Below, piece after piece: positions 7,273-15,223 of a stretch of 26,453 nucleotides of DNA. Source of the stretch: CAZNGF01 sp964572855 (lineage in GTDB: Bacteria > Bipolaricaulota > Bipolaricaulia > RBG-16-55-9 > JAJCYT01); contig CAZNGF010000039.1 in NCBI GenBank assembly GCA_964572855.1, positions 1 to 26,453 of the forward strand, given 5' to 3'. Positions within the stretch are counted from its first letter, which is position 1, and each line of letters starts with the position of its first letter. The position numbers and the translations under genes were made by a program. Under the pieces are notes generated by a model. That model made no database searches, was not told the origin of the DNA, and saw only the letters and a list, made by a program, of their open reading frames with translations.

Positions 7273-8313
7273 TTAGCCCCGCATCTTGGGGTCCAGAATG
7301 TCGCGGAACGCGTCGCCCAGCAGGTTCCAGGCCAGCACGAACAGCGTGATGGCCGCGCTCGGGATCAGGATGACGTACCAGTAGTTGAACGGGTTGCCGG
7401 CCGTGCCCAGGATCCAGTTGCGCGAGTAGCTGATGATCCCGCCCCAGTCGGCGTAGTCCGTGCCGGGGCCCAGCCCCAGGAAGCTGAGCGCGGCCACGCT
7501 CAGCACCACCGACCCGATGTCGAGCGAGGCGGCCACCACCACGGGGTAGATCGCGTTGGGCAGGACGTGCTTGCGGATGATGCGCCAGTTGTTGACGCCG
7601 ATGGCCCGGGCCGACAGGACGTACTCGGTCTCCTTGAGCGAGAGGATCTCGCTGCGCAGCAGGCGCGAGTAGTTGAGCCACTGATAGATGATGAAGGCCA
7701 CCATGAGCGCGCTCAGGTTGCTGACGAACACCGGTTGGCCAAACAGCGTGATGCGCTGGTTCCCGATCGTGATCACGAGCACGATGGCCAGGATAATCGA
7801 CGGAAAGGCCAGCAGCACGTCCACCAAGCGCATGAGCAGCGTGTCGAGCCACCCGCCGAAAAAGCCCGCCAGGCTGCCGACGACGATCCCGATGAGCAGC
7901 GCGATCCCCACCACGGTCACGCCCACGCGAAACGCGCTGCGCGCGCCCCAGACGATGCCGTAGTAGATGTCGTACTGCCCCTGCATGGTGCCGAACGGGT
8001 GCAGGTGCCAGTCCGGCGGGAACGTCTGCCAGGCCTCGGGGTTGGGCGGCTTGGGCTGCTGGGAGAAGCCGTCGCGCGGCATGCGGTAGGGCTCGTGGGC
8101 GCGGTTGGGGTCGGGCGGGGCCAGCCAGGGCGCCGCCAGCGCGATCAGCGCGAAGAACACGATCAGCACCAGCCCCGTCACCGACAGCGGGTTGCGGAAG
8201 AAGCGCTTGGCTTGCTTCTTGAAGTCGGGCCACCACGGCATGCGGTTTTGCTGGAAGCGGCGCCAGCCCGAGGGTTTCTCGCTTTGCAGGATCGTTTGGT
8301 AGTTCGCACTCAT
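7273..8313 (-). CDS. ABC transporter permease, DppC/OppC type
   Basis: A 346-residue inner-membrane permease of a peptide/nickel-type importer, third gene of the operon. A short cytoplasmic N-terminus is followed by a first membrane helix (about 49-69, S-V-T-G-L-V-L-I-V-F-F-A-L), a periplasmic loop, and the core of five helices. The EAA loop that docks the ATPase is visible as A-R-A-I-G-V-N-N-W-R-I-I, followed by K-H-V-L-P-N. Start: ATG at 8313, with a weak AAGAGA 6 nt upstream. A TTG at 8352 would add 13 residues, with GAGG 4 nt upstream; the choice is uncertain. It follows the dppB-like gene after 51 bp. No ATPase gene follows. Confidence 0.93.
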   Translation of the reverse strand: MSANYQTILQSEKPSGWRRFQQNRMPWWPDFKKQAKRFFRNPLSVTGLVLIVFFALIALAAPWLAPPDPNRAHEPYRMPRDGFSQQPKPPNPEAWQTFPPDWHLHPFGTMQGQYDIYYGIVWGARSAFRVGVTVVGIALLIGIVVGSLAGFFGGWLDTLLMRLVDVLLAFPSIILAIVLVITIGNQRITLFGQPVFVSNLSALMVAFIIYQWLNYSRLLRSEILSLKETEYVLSARAIGVNNWRIIRKHVLPNAIYPVVVAASLDIGSVVLSVAALSFLGLGPGTDYADWGGIISYSRNWILGTAGNPFNYWYVILIPSAAITLFVLAWNLLGDAFRDILDPKMRG

Positions 8314-8364
8314 AGGGGTTCTCTTTTTAGGCGACCGCGGGGTCGCGTTCAAGCCGCCTCGGCC

Positions 8365-9393
8365 TCATTGCAGGCGGATGCGGGGGTCGATGTAGGAGTA
8401 CATCACGTCCACGGCCAGGTTGGCCACGCCCCACAGCACGCTGTTGAAGATCATGAAGCCCAACACGGCGGCCAGATCCAGGCTCTGGGCCGCGCGCACG
8501 AACCACCAGCCCACCCCGAAGTAGTTGAAGATGGTCTCGGTGACCACGACCCCGTTGAGCAACAGCGCCACCAAAAAGCCCGACACGGTCAACACCGGGA
8601 TGATGGCGTTGCGGCGCGCGTGCTTGTTGATCACGACCCGCTCGTGCAGCCCCTTGGCCCGCGCCGTGGTGGTGTAGTCCTCGCGCAGCACGTTGAGCAT
8701 CGAGGAGCGCATGATGCGCACGATAAGCGCCCAGCTTACGTAGGCCAGCGTGATAGCCGGCAGCAGCAGGTGCCGGAGCGCGTCCCAGAACACGGTCCAG
8801 TTGCCGTTGAGCAGGCCGTCCAGCGTGTACATGCCGGTGTAGCGCGTGAAGTCGGGGTTGGTGACCAGCAGCCGGGCCGTGGTGCTGAGCCGTCCGGGTT
8901 CGAACCAGCCGAGCCAGCCGTAGAGGATCATGAGCAGGATGAGCCCGGCGACGAAGGTGGGCAGGCTCCAGCCCGTGATCGACATCAGGCGCGAGAGGTG
9001 GTCCGGCAGCTTGTTATGGTGCACGGCCGACTTGGTCCCGAGCCAGATCCCGCCGAGCACCATGGGGATCATGGCCACGATGGCCAGCTCGAGCGTGGCG
9101 GGCACGTAGTTCTGCATCGCCTCCATCACGGTCATTTTCGCTGACGCTGACCAACCTAAGTTGCCCTGGAACAGATTGCCAATCCAATTGCCGTATTGCA
9201 CCCAAAAGGGCTCGTCCAGCCCGTACTTCTGGATGATCTCGTTGATGTCCCGGAACGCCGAGGGGTTTTCCTTCACGTAGAGCGAAACCCGCACGCCCGC
9301 CGGCAGCGTCTGGATCAGGGCGAACACGAGCAGGGTGGACACGAACACGACCGCGGGCAGCATCAGCAAGCGACGCGTAATGTAGGCGAGCAT
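8365..9393 (-). CDS. ABC transporter permease, DppB/OppB type
   Basis: A 342-residue inner-membrane permease that pairs with the DppC-like protein. The N-terminus M-L-A-Y-I-T-R-R-L-L-M-L-P is typical of the family, with the first helix to about residue 28, a periplasmic segment containing Y-G-L-D-E-P-F-W-V-Q-Y, and a core with the EAA loop T-T-A-R-A-K-G-L followed by K-H-A-R-R-N-A. It ends in S-Y-I-D-P-R-I-R, the usual family end. Start: ATG at 9393, because GAGAGGTGA sits 5 nt upstream; a GTG at 9402 is in frame but is itself part of that Shine-Dalgarno. A palindrome separates it from the upstream binding-protein gene. Confidence 0.94.
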   Translation of the reverse strand: MLAYITRRLLMLPAVVFVSTLLVFALIQTLPAGVRVSLYVKENPSAFRDINEIIQKYGLDEPFWVQYGNWIGNLFQGNLGWSASAKMTVMEAMQNYVPATLELAIVAMIPMVLGGIWLGTKSAVHHNKLPDHLSRLMSITGWSLPTFVAGLILLMILYGWLGWFEPGRLSTTARLLVTNPDFTRYTGMYTLDGLLNGNWTVFWDALRHLLLPAITLAYVSWALIVRIMRSSMLNVLREDYTTTARAKGLHERVVINKHARRNAIIPVLTVSGFLVALLLNGVVVTETIFNYFGVGWWFVRAAQSLDLAAVLGFMIFNSVLWGVANLAVDVMYSYIDPRIRLQ

Positions 9394-9450
9394 CCGGTTC
9401 ACCTCTCAGGGCGCGCCCCCGCCGGGGCCGCAAACGCCTTTCGTGGAAAA

Positions 9451-9480
9451 GGGGGAGCGGGGCGCGCGCCCCGCTCCCCC
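9451..9480. repeat. Perfect 30-bp palindrome between binding protein and permease genes
   Basis: GGGGGAGCGGGGCGC (9451-9465) is followed directly by its exact reverse complement, so no bases are unpaired in the DNA; the RNA would form a very stable hairpin. It lies 14 bp after the binding-protein stop and about 57 bp before the permease start. In many importer operons a hairpin here protects the upstream message or partly stops transcription, giving excess binding protein; that role is inferred. Confidence 0.8.
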
Positions 9481-9494
9481 GGTTGACAGTGCCT

Positions 9495-11414
9495 TTAGAA
9501 CTCGGTGATGGTCGGGTCGTAGGCCTCCAACTCGTCCAAGTTGGGCTGACCATCGGCGGTCTTGGTGAGCTGGTAGACGTCCGGCGGCAGCTGCGGCGCC
9601 AGCGCGGGCTGGTAGTAGTTGCCGTCCACCCAGCTGCGCTCGACGTTGTCCAGCGTGCGGTTGGGCATCGTGATGGCCACCGCGTTGTCGACGTAGGCCT
9701 GCAGGATCTCGGTGTAGATCTCCTGCCGGCGCGCCTCGTCCACGGTGCGGATGCCCTCGTTGAGCAGCTCGGTCCAGCGCTCGGAGCCCTCGGTGTTGCT
9801 CAGGCCCGTGAACGCGGCCCAGGTGCCGCCCGAAGCGTCCATCCACTGGCGGATCCAGTTGTCGATGTCCACGAAGTCCGGGCTCCAGCCGAACACGAAC
9901 ATCGGCAGGGTCTGGTTCTGGAACACGTTGTTGAGCACCGTGGCGCCGGGCTGCGAGATGACGTCGATGCTAAACGGCGGCAGGCCCTGGCGGCGGCTGT
10001 TCAGGCTCTCGACGTTGAACTCGAGCTGGTCCAGCGCGGCCTGGCGCCGGGCGTTGCCCTCGTTGAACACGGCCGTGAAGCTGAAGCCGGTCTCCCAGAC
10101 GCTCTGGCCCGAGTCGCCGCAGGTGGCCTCCTTGAGCTCGGCCTCGACCGCGTCCAAATCGAACGGGAGCGGCTCGACCGACGGGTCCACGAACTGGATC
10201 TGCGGGGGCACCGGGGTGGCCGCCACCACGCCCGCGCCCTGCAGGAAGTCGGCGATGAAGGTCTCCTGGTCGTAGGCGTGCGTGAACGCCCTGCGCACGT
10301 GCACGTCCTGGAAGAAGTCGGCCGGGATGCCCTGGCCGTCGCACTGGCCGCTGCCCACGAACTGGTTGCCCACGTCGACCTGCTGCACGGCCTGGTTGAA
10401 GTGGATGCTCTCGGTTACGAAGCCGGGCAGGAACTCCAGCAGGCGCACGCCGGCCGGGTCCGCGTCCTTGAGCTGCTGGGTCTGCGAGCGGTCGGACAGG
10501 TAGCTCACGTCGGCGTCGCCGCGCTGCAGGCGCAGCAGGCGCGTGTTGAACTCCGGCACGTTGGAGTAGATCACGTTCTGGATCGCGGCGGGCTCGCGCC
10601 AATAGTTGTCGTTGCGGCCCAGGATGACCTGCTCGGCGGCCTGGTCCCAGACCTGCAGGCGGAACGGGCCCGTGCCCATGGCCGCGCTGAACAGCGCCGT
10701 GTCCGGCGGGTTGGCCGGGTTGTTCACACCTTCCAGGAAGGCCTGCGGGTCGGCGTTGTCGGGCGAGCCGTTGGCGATGGCGAAGTCCTTGGAGTAGATG
10801 GGGCCGTAGTTGGGACCGGCGATCAGCTGCAGCAACGGCGGGAACGGCGTGTTGAGGTGGAAGGTGACGGTGTTGCCGTCGCACGTGATGGAATCGGCGA
10901 TCTGTTGGGCGACGCCGTCCTTCAGGTTGCCGTCGCCGTCGCGGGTGCCCGTGGTGCCGATCAGCGGGTCGAGCATGAGGAAGGCCGGGCCGCCGCCGCG
11001 GTCCATGGCCATGGTGCGCTCGAAGCTGTACTCGACGTCGGCGCAGGTCAGGTCCGTGCCGTCCCAGAACTGCACGCCGTCGCGCAGCGTGAAGCGGTAG
11101 GTCAGCAGGTCCTCGCTGATGCCGCCGTTGGCCACGGTGGGCACCTCGACGGCCAGCTCGGGCACGAACGCGCCCGTGGAGCCGCCGTCGTAGTCGATCA
11201 GGTTGTCGTAGATCTGCTTCAGGATGGCCGAATCGGCCGTGAAGAACGACCAGGACGGGTCCAGCGTTTCGGGATCGGAAATCGTGTCCAAGACGAGCGT
11301 CTCGGTGTTGGAGGGCTCGGGGCGGCTCTGCGAGATGCCCACCACGCCCAGCAACGATACCACGAGCGCCAGGGTCAGAAGGGTTCTGAGATGATTAGAG
11401 GTTAGAAACCACAT
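9495..11414 (-). CDS. ABC transporter solute-binding protein, peptide/nickel family (SBP_bac_5)
   Basis: A 639-residue exported binding protein, first gene of the importer operon. Residues 1-28 are a signal peptide (basic N-terminus, then L-L-T-L-A-L-V-V-S-L-L-G-V-V-G); there is no lipobox Cys. The mature part has family 5 features: D-P-E-T-L-D-P-S near the start, L-R-D-G-V-Q-F-W-D-G-T, D-V-E-Y-S-F, G-T-G-P-F-R and N-D-N-Y-W-R. At least four cysteines (in L-T-C-A-D, I-T-C-D-G, G-Q-C-D-G, A-T-C-G-D) suggest disulfides. The substrate cannot be read from sequence. Start: ATG at 11414 with AAGGAGG 11 nt upstream; the frame is open 17 codons further but with no ribosome-binding site. An orphan Shine-Dalgarno lies at 11487-11496. 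Confidence 0.94.
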   Translation of the reverse strand: MWFLTSNHLRTLLTLALVVSLLGVVGISQSRPEPSNTETLVLDTISDPETLDPSWSFFTADSAILKQIYDNLIDYDGGSTGAFVPELAVEVPTVANGGISEDLLTYRFTLRDGVQFWDGTDLTCADVEYSFERTMAMDRGGGPAFLMLDPLIGTTGTRDGDGNLKDGVAQQIADSITCDGNTVTFHLNTPFPPLLQLIAGPNYGPIYSKDFAIANGSPDNADPQAFLEGVNNPANPPDTALFSAAMGTGPFRLQVWDQAAEQVILGRNDNYWREPAAIQNVIYSNVPEFNTRLLRLQRGDADVSYLSDRSQTQQLKDADPAGVRLLEFLPGFVTESIHFNQAVQQVDVGNQFVGSGQCDGQGIPADFFQDVHVRRAFTHAYDQETFIADFLQGAGVVAATPVPPQIQFVDPSVEPLPFDLDAVEAELKEATCGDSGQSVWETGFSFTAVFNEGNARRQAALDQLEFNVESLNSRRQGLPPFSIDVISQPGATVLNNVFQNQTLPMFVFGWSPDFVDIDNWIRQWMDASGGTWAAFTGLSNTEGSERWTELLNEGIRTVDEARRQEIYTEILQAYVDNAVAITMPNRTLDNVERSWVDGNYYQPALAPQLPPDVYQLTKTADGQPNLDELEAYDPTITEF

Positions 11415-11486
11415 AGAAGATGTTGCCTCCTTCAATTTTGGGTCTTGCCTGTGACGGTGCGGCAAACGACGGTGCGGATGGCGATC

Positions 11487-11496
11487 TCACCTCCTT
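11487..11496 (-). promoter_or_regulatory. Orphan Shine-Dalgarno in the binding-protein leader
   Basis: AAGGAGGTGA, a perfect match to the 16S anti-SD, lies 73 nt before the ATG of the binding protein. No ATG, GTG or TTG stands at a usable distance downstream; the only nearby GTG overlaps the motif itself. The true site (AAGGAGG, 11426-11432) is separate. pstS in this window shows the same arrangement. Confidence 0.6.
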
Positions 11497-11536
11497 GCCG
11501 ATACGGAAGGGTCTGCGGTCAACGGCTCCTGCGCCA

Positions 11537-11565
11537 ATTATACGTTTCCCTTCGCTTGCTCTGAC
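11537..11565 (-). promoter_or_regulatory. Candidate promoter of the ABC importer operon
   Basis: A perfect TATAAT on the minus strand (11537-11542) with a weak -35, GTCAGA (11560-11565), at 17 bp. The predicted start near 11530 gives a leader of about 115 nt that contains the orphan Shine-Dalgarno. Confidence 0.5.
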
Positions 11566-11843
11566 GCGGGGCCGTGTCCTTCCGGGGGCCGGCCCCGAAG
11601 CCGCCGCATGGGCGGCCGTCCTCCCCATTATTGTGAAAAATGCGCGCCGTGCAAGCCCCTATAATGGACAACCGTTCGCGCGACCCGCCTGTTGCGAAGC
11701 ACTTCGTAAATCGGGCGGCGCTCGAAGCCGCGCGCTCCAGGGCGTCTGCCCGCCGCCGCTCAGCGTGCCCGCCCCGCAAGACCGGAGCGGGACGTTCCGG
11801 CGCATCGGCGCTTGAGTTGGCGCCTTCGCGCGCCCCCTCCGAC

Positions 11844-11872
11844 TTCAGAAACCCGTTCCCGGCCGTTACAAT
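11844..11872 (+). promoter_or_regulatory. Promoter giving a leaderless lipoprotein mRNA
   Basis: TTCAGA (11844-11849), 17 bp, TACAAT (11867-11872). The expected first base is 11879-11880, exactly the ATG at 11880. No Shine-Dalgarno precedes that ATG. Confidence 0.55.
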
Positions 11873-11879
11873 GGCCGGC

Positions 11880-12476
11880 ATGCGAGTCACCACAGCCATT
11901 CCAAGACGATCCCTTCGACGGAGCGCGACGCTGACCCTGCTGCTGGCGGCTGGCTTGCTGCTGGCCGCCTGCGGGGGAGGCGACCAGGAAGCGGTGGACG
12001 CCTACCACAGGCAGGTCGTGGACAAGCTACGCGGGGACCCGAGCCGCAACACCGGCCTGGGCCAGATCGTCTCGCTCACGCTGGGCGACCTGAACTGCGG
12101 CGACGAGTCGGTATGCCAGAACCCCGTCTGGTTCAAGTTCATCGGCGAGGAAATCCCGCGGCGCCAGAGCTGGGTGGCGGACTTTATGGGCTACGTGTGC
12201 CGCAACGACAGCGTCAGCCCGCCCGCCTCGGCCCGGCAGGACCACGAGCACATCTGCGCCAACCTCGACCTGCTGTTCAACACGCTGGATTCGGTGCTGA
12301 TGAACGTGAGCTCGGTGGGGCTCATGCTCAACGGGCAGACCGTGGCCACGGGCATCGAACCCCACGTCAAGAACCAGCTCGCCGAGCTGGGCCGCCGCAT
12401 CGAACGGAAGCGCGTCGAGATCCGGGAGATCCAGGACGCGCTCCGGTCGATCGGCTGGCTGGAGCCGGCGCTCTAA
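11880..12476 (+). CDS. Lipoprotein of unknown function
   Basis: A 198-residue protein. Residues 1-30 form a lipoprotein signal peptide (R-R-S-L-R-R, a hydrophobic core, then L-L-A-A) with lipidated Cys31. The mature part is mostly helical, with four further cysteines (in L-N-C-G, V-C-Q-N, V-C-R-N and I-C-A-N) that could form two disulfides, and an Arg/Glu-rich C-terminal helix likely to form a coiled coil. No known domain is recognised. Start: the promoter implies an mRNA beginning at ATG 11880; ATG 11871 is in frame but overlaps the -10 box and would be upstream of the transcript. The frame is open upstream to 11640, but that part is low-complexity and Arg/Ser/Ala-rich. Confidence 0.75.
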   Translation: MRVTTAIPRRSLRRSATLTLLLAAGLLLAACGGGDQEAVDAYHRQVVDKLRGDPSRNTGLGQIVSLTLGDLNCGDESVCQNPVWFKFIGEEIPRRQSWVADFMGYVCRNDSVSPPASARQDHEHICANLDLLFNTLDSVLMNVSSVGLMLNGQTVATGIEPHVKNQLAELGRRIERKRVEIREIQDALRSIGWLEPAL

Positions 12477-12530
12477 AGGGACAGCGGAGACCGGAATCGG
12501 GCGCGCGTCGCCGCCCCGCTTTCGGTTAGG

Positions 12531-13958
12531 TCAGAACGCCACGCCGAGCCCGCCGACCCAGCCCCGGTGCGTGTCGTAACCGACCTGCAGCAGCGCCCCG
12601 CCGACGCGGTAAGCCAGTCCCGCGACCGCCGCGCCGGTAAGCGTCTCGGTGCGGTAGCCGTTGGGCTGCACCCCGACGTCGAGCGCCCCCGCCTCCAGCG
12701 GCGCGGCCACGTGGGCCCGCACCTGCTGCACCACGCCGCCGCCCAACTCGACAAACCAGCCCTCCAGTCCCAGACCGAGGGCGAGCTTGGCGTAGATTTG
12801 CGTCTCGGGGCCGTCGTTGTAGACCCGCTCGGGGCCCAAATCGACCGGTTCCCCGACGTCATAGAAGGCCGGGACGTCCTCGCCCGTGTCGGCGATGCCC
12901 AGACCGAAGCGCAGCAACCCGAGGCCGAACTCGACCCCGAAGGTCGACAGGCCCGCGGGATGGCCGCCCAGGTTGACCGCCAGCGAACCGCCGAAGCGAT
13001 CGAACTCGCGCAGCGGGATCGACGGCGCGCCCACGCCACCGCCCCCGTTCGACGGGCGGCTCGGCGTACCGGAGCCGTCTGACGAGGCGGGCTGGCCACT
13101 GCTCCCCTGGGGGCGCAGCCGCACGTCGAGCAGCAGCGACCCGCTCACGCGGGTGAGCCGGGCCGCGTCGCCGTCGCTTTGGGGCAGGAGCCGGGTCTCG
13201 ACCTCGCCGCCCGCCCGCGCCGTCAGGCGCAGGACGCCACTCCAGAGGCCGTAGCCGTCCTTGACCAGCGTGAGCTCGACCTCGCGGTGCTCGCCCGCGC
13301 GTTCGGGCGGGTCGAGCCGCAGCTCCTCCGGGGTGAGTCCCACGAGTTCGCCGTCGAGGTAGAGCTCGGCCTCGGACGGGTCCGTGCGCACGATCCAGCG
13401 CCGCTCGGACGGGCGCACGATCTGGAACCGCGTCCACCCCGTGGCCCAGCCCTCGGGGGGGAGCGTCTCGGCGATAAGCCCCTGCAGGCGCGCGACCAGC
13501 CGCTCGGGCTCGTCGCCCAGCGGGGCGAACGGGGCCGCGGCTCCAGGGGCCGCCTCCGCCAGCGAGACCACGTCCAGCGGTGCGGCGCTGGCAATGGCCT
13601 GCACGACCTCGGTGCCCGGCGGGCCGTCCAACACCAGGCTGTAGCGCTGGGTCGGGAAGGCGTGCTCCCCGGCGGGAAGCGCGTTGTCGGGCTGGTAGGC
13701 GTTGGGGAACAGCAGCGTGATTTTGCCGTCGGCGTTGACGCTGTAGAGGTAGAGGTGGGCGGGCTGGCTCAGACGGACGCCCAATTCGAGCCGCTCGCCG
13801 GCCAGGTAGCGCTCGCGCTCGGGCCAAACCTCGACCTTGAGCTCGGACGCCTCGGGGTTGACGATGACCCCCTGCGGGGCGGGCTGGGCGTGTCCCGGCA
13901 GCGGACAGACGACGGATAGAGCGATCAAGACGGCAAGTGCTTGCAACACGGGTTTCAT
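12531..13958 (-). CDS. Secreted DUF4384-PEGA protein with C-terminal beta-barrel-like domain
   Basis: A 475-residue envelope protein. A signal peptide covers 1-24 (cleavage after G-H-A). Residues 40-135 match DUF4384: A-G-E-R-L-E-L-G-V-R, H-L-Y-L-Y-S-V-N-A-D-G-K-I-T-L-L-F-P-N, then L-P-A-G-E. Residues 187-258 are a PEGA-type domain (T-D-P-S-E-A-E-L-Y-L-D-G-E-L-V-G-L-T-P). A Ser/Gly/Pro linker at 284-310 leads to a Gly-rich alternating-strand region (318-475) ending in V-A-F, as outer-membrane barrels do. The arrangement suggests a periplasmic or surface sensor head anchored by a barrel; this is inference. The ATG has AAGGGAGG 9 nt upstream. It lies 83 bp after the 14042-14965 gene, probably in the same transcript. 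Confidence 0.85.
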   Translation of the reverse strand: MKPVLQALAVLIALSVVCPLPGHAQPAPQGVIVNPEASELKVEVWPERERYLAGERLELGVRLSQPAHLYLYSVNADGKITLLFPNAYQPDNALPAGEHAFPTQRYSLVLDGPPGTEVVQAIASAAPLDVVSLAEAAPGAAAPFAPLGDEPERLVARLQGLIAETLPPEGWATGWTRFQIVRPSERRWIVRTDPSEAELYLDGELVGLTPEELRLDPPERAGEHREVELTLVKDGYGLWSGVLRLTARAGGEVETRLLPQSDGDAARLTRVSGSLLLDVRLRPQGSSGQPASSDGSGTPSRPSNGGGGVGAPSIPLREFDRFGGSLAVNLGGHPAGLSTFGVEFGLGLLRFGLGIADTGEDVPAFYDVGEPVDLGPERVYNDGPETQIYAKLALGLGLEGWFVELGGGVVQQVRAHVAAPLEAGALDVGVQPNGYRTETLTGAAVAGLAYRVGGALLQVGYDTHRGWVGGLGVAF

Positions 13959-14041
13959 GATGAGCGACCTCCCTTCTCACATCATCCAGATACACGCGGC
14001 GGCGCGCACGGTTTCACGTCAACGGGAACCGGGTGAGAACG

Positions 14042-14965
14042 CTAGAAGTTGAACTCGAGCTCGAAGCTCTGGGAGGTGTTGCCCGAGAGGTCGACCGCGG
14101 AGATCGTCGTGATCGCCAGGTCGGAGATCGAAGCGCCTAGGCGGAACTCGCGACTGTCGAGCGCCAGGGTGACTTGGCTGTGCAGGCGCAGCTGGCCCAT
14201 CCAGGCGGTCATGTTCAGCACCTGCTTGGTCACGCCCTGGTCCTTCTCGAAGGTCGTGATGCTGCTCACGGTGGCGTTGCCGATGTCGAGGTTGATCTGG
14301 AACTCCTCGCGCGCGATCGAGAGGCTCTCGGGGTCGAGCTGGGTTTCGCTCGTGATCGTGCCGTTGCTCACCGTGATGGTCAGGCTCTCCAGCAACAGGT
14401 TGAGGTCGTCGTCGACGTTGAACTCGCCCCGGCCCTGCAGCAACGTCTTGGGGTTGACGCGCAGGTGGTCCAGGTTAAGCGTGAAGTTGAGGTTCTCGTT
14501 GGCCGGGTCCTCGGCGTCGCTGGGGAGCAGGTTGTTGACGACCTTCTCCAGCAGCGAGGCGATCATGTGGCGTTCGGCCTCGAGCGTGGCCACCGTGCCC
14601 AGTCGCAGGGGCGAAGCGCCCGCGTCCTCGGCGTGGTCCAGGTGCGAGAGCAGGCCGCTTTGCAGCTCGGCGGAGACCGAGCCGGCCGCGGCCGGCCGGG
14701 TCTCGTCGTCCGACGGGGCCATTTGGGGCCAGGCGAGCGGGGCCATGCCGGCGAAGCAGCCGTCCCCCCCCGCGCTCCCGAACAGGGAGGCGACCGTCAA
14801 GCGCCCGAACAGGATGTGGGCGCCCTGGTCGTCGGGCGCCAGCGTCAGCGGCGCCGACTCGCACGGGGAACCGAGCACGGACGACGCGCGCTGCGCCCAC
14901 GCCGCCGGGACGGCGACGAGCGCGCACAGCAGTCCTCCGGCCACAATGGCTTTCCAGACGCTCAT
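14042..14965 (-). CDS. Exported protein of unknown function
   Basis: A 307-residue protein. A signal peptide covers about 1-24 (M-S-V-W-K, a hydrophobic core, V-P-A-A-W-A, cleavage before Q-R-A). No known domain is recognised. The second half (about 160-307) is rich in alternating polar/hydrophobic strands (L-N-F-T-L-N-L, then L-T-I-T-V-S-N-G-T-I-T) and ends in F-E-L-E-F-N-F, which could be a lipid-binding beta structure or a small barrel. Two cysteines lie near the N-terminus. Start: ATG 14965 with GGGGGA 7 nt upstream; a TTG at 14980 is an alternative. It has its own promoter at 14998-15027 and is divergent from the sensor kinase. Confidence 0.8.
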   Translation of the reverse strand: MSVWKAIVAGGLLCALVAVPAAWAQRASSVLGSPCESAPLTLAPDDQGAHILFGRLTVASLFGSAGGDGCFAGMAPLAWPQMAPSDDETRPAAAGSVSAELQSGLLSHLDHAEDAGASPLRLGTVATLEAERHMIASLLEKVVNNLLPSDAEDPANENLNFTLNLDHLRVNPKTLLQGRGEFNVDDDLNLLLESLTITVSNGTITSETQLDPESLSIAREEFQINLDIGNATVSSITTFEKDQGVTKQVLNMTAWMGQLRLHSQVTLALDSREFRLGASISDLAITTISAVDLSGNTSQSFELEFNF

Positions 14966-14997
14966 GCCGTTTTCCCCCAAGCGTTCGTCATTCCCCT

Positions 14998-15027
14998 ATT
15001 TTAGGCGGGATCATGGGTGCCTGTCAA
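14998..15027 (-). promoter_or_regulatory. Promoter of the exported-protein pair
   Basis: On the minus strand TTGACA (15022-15027, perfect), 18 bp, TAAAAT (14998-15003). The start is near 14991, giving a leader of about 26 nt to the ATG at 14965. Confidence 0.65.
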
Positions 15028-15175
15028 GGACAAATCCCCCCAAACGGCGCAATTGAACGCGTTTCGTGGCTCCTGCCGGGCGGCCCCGCGGCCGACCCGG
15101 TCGGGGCCGCGCTTCGAGTATAGGTTGTGTTTGTCGCATTCAAAGGGAAAGGGCGTGGAAAAACGGTGGAAAGCC

Positions 15176-15205
15176 TTGACGCCTTTCAAACGGGAACGGT
15201 AGACT
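15176..15205 (+). promoter_or_regulatory. Promoter of the two-component system
   Basis: TTGACG (15176-15181), 18 bp, TAGACT (15200-15205). The start is near 15212, directly before GGGAG (15213-15217) and the ATG at 15224. Between this and the divergent promoter a GC-rich inverted repeat (GGCCCCG 15082-15088, CGGGGCC 15102-15108) could be an operator. Confidence 0.55.
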
Positions 15206-15223
15206 GACAAGCGGGAGCTTATC

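Noticed and set aside
8884..8894. GGTTCGAACC, like a tRNA T-loop
   Set aside because: It lies inside the DppB-like coding sequence with no acceptor or anticodon stem around it.
9483..11405. 640-codon open frame antisense to the binding-protein gene
   Set aside because: Val/Gly/His/Arg low-complexity sequence, mirror of a clear SBP_bac_5 gene.
11660..11665. TATAAT on the plus strand upstream of the lipoprotein at 11880
   Set aside because: No -35 at a workable distance, and a better-spaced promoter lies at 11844-11872.
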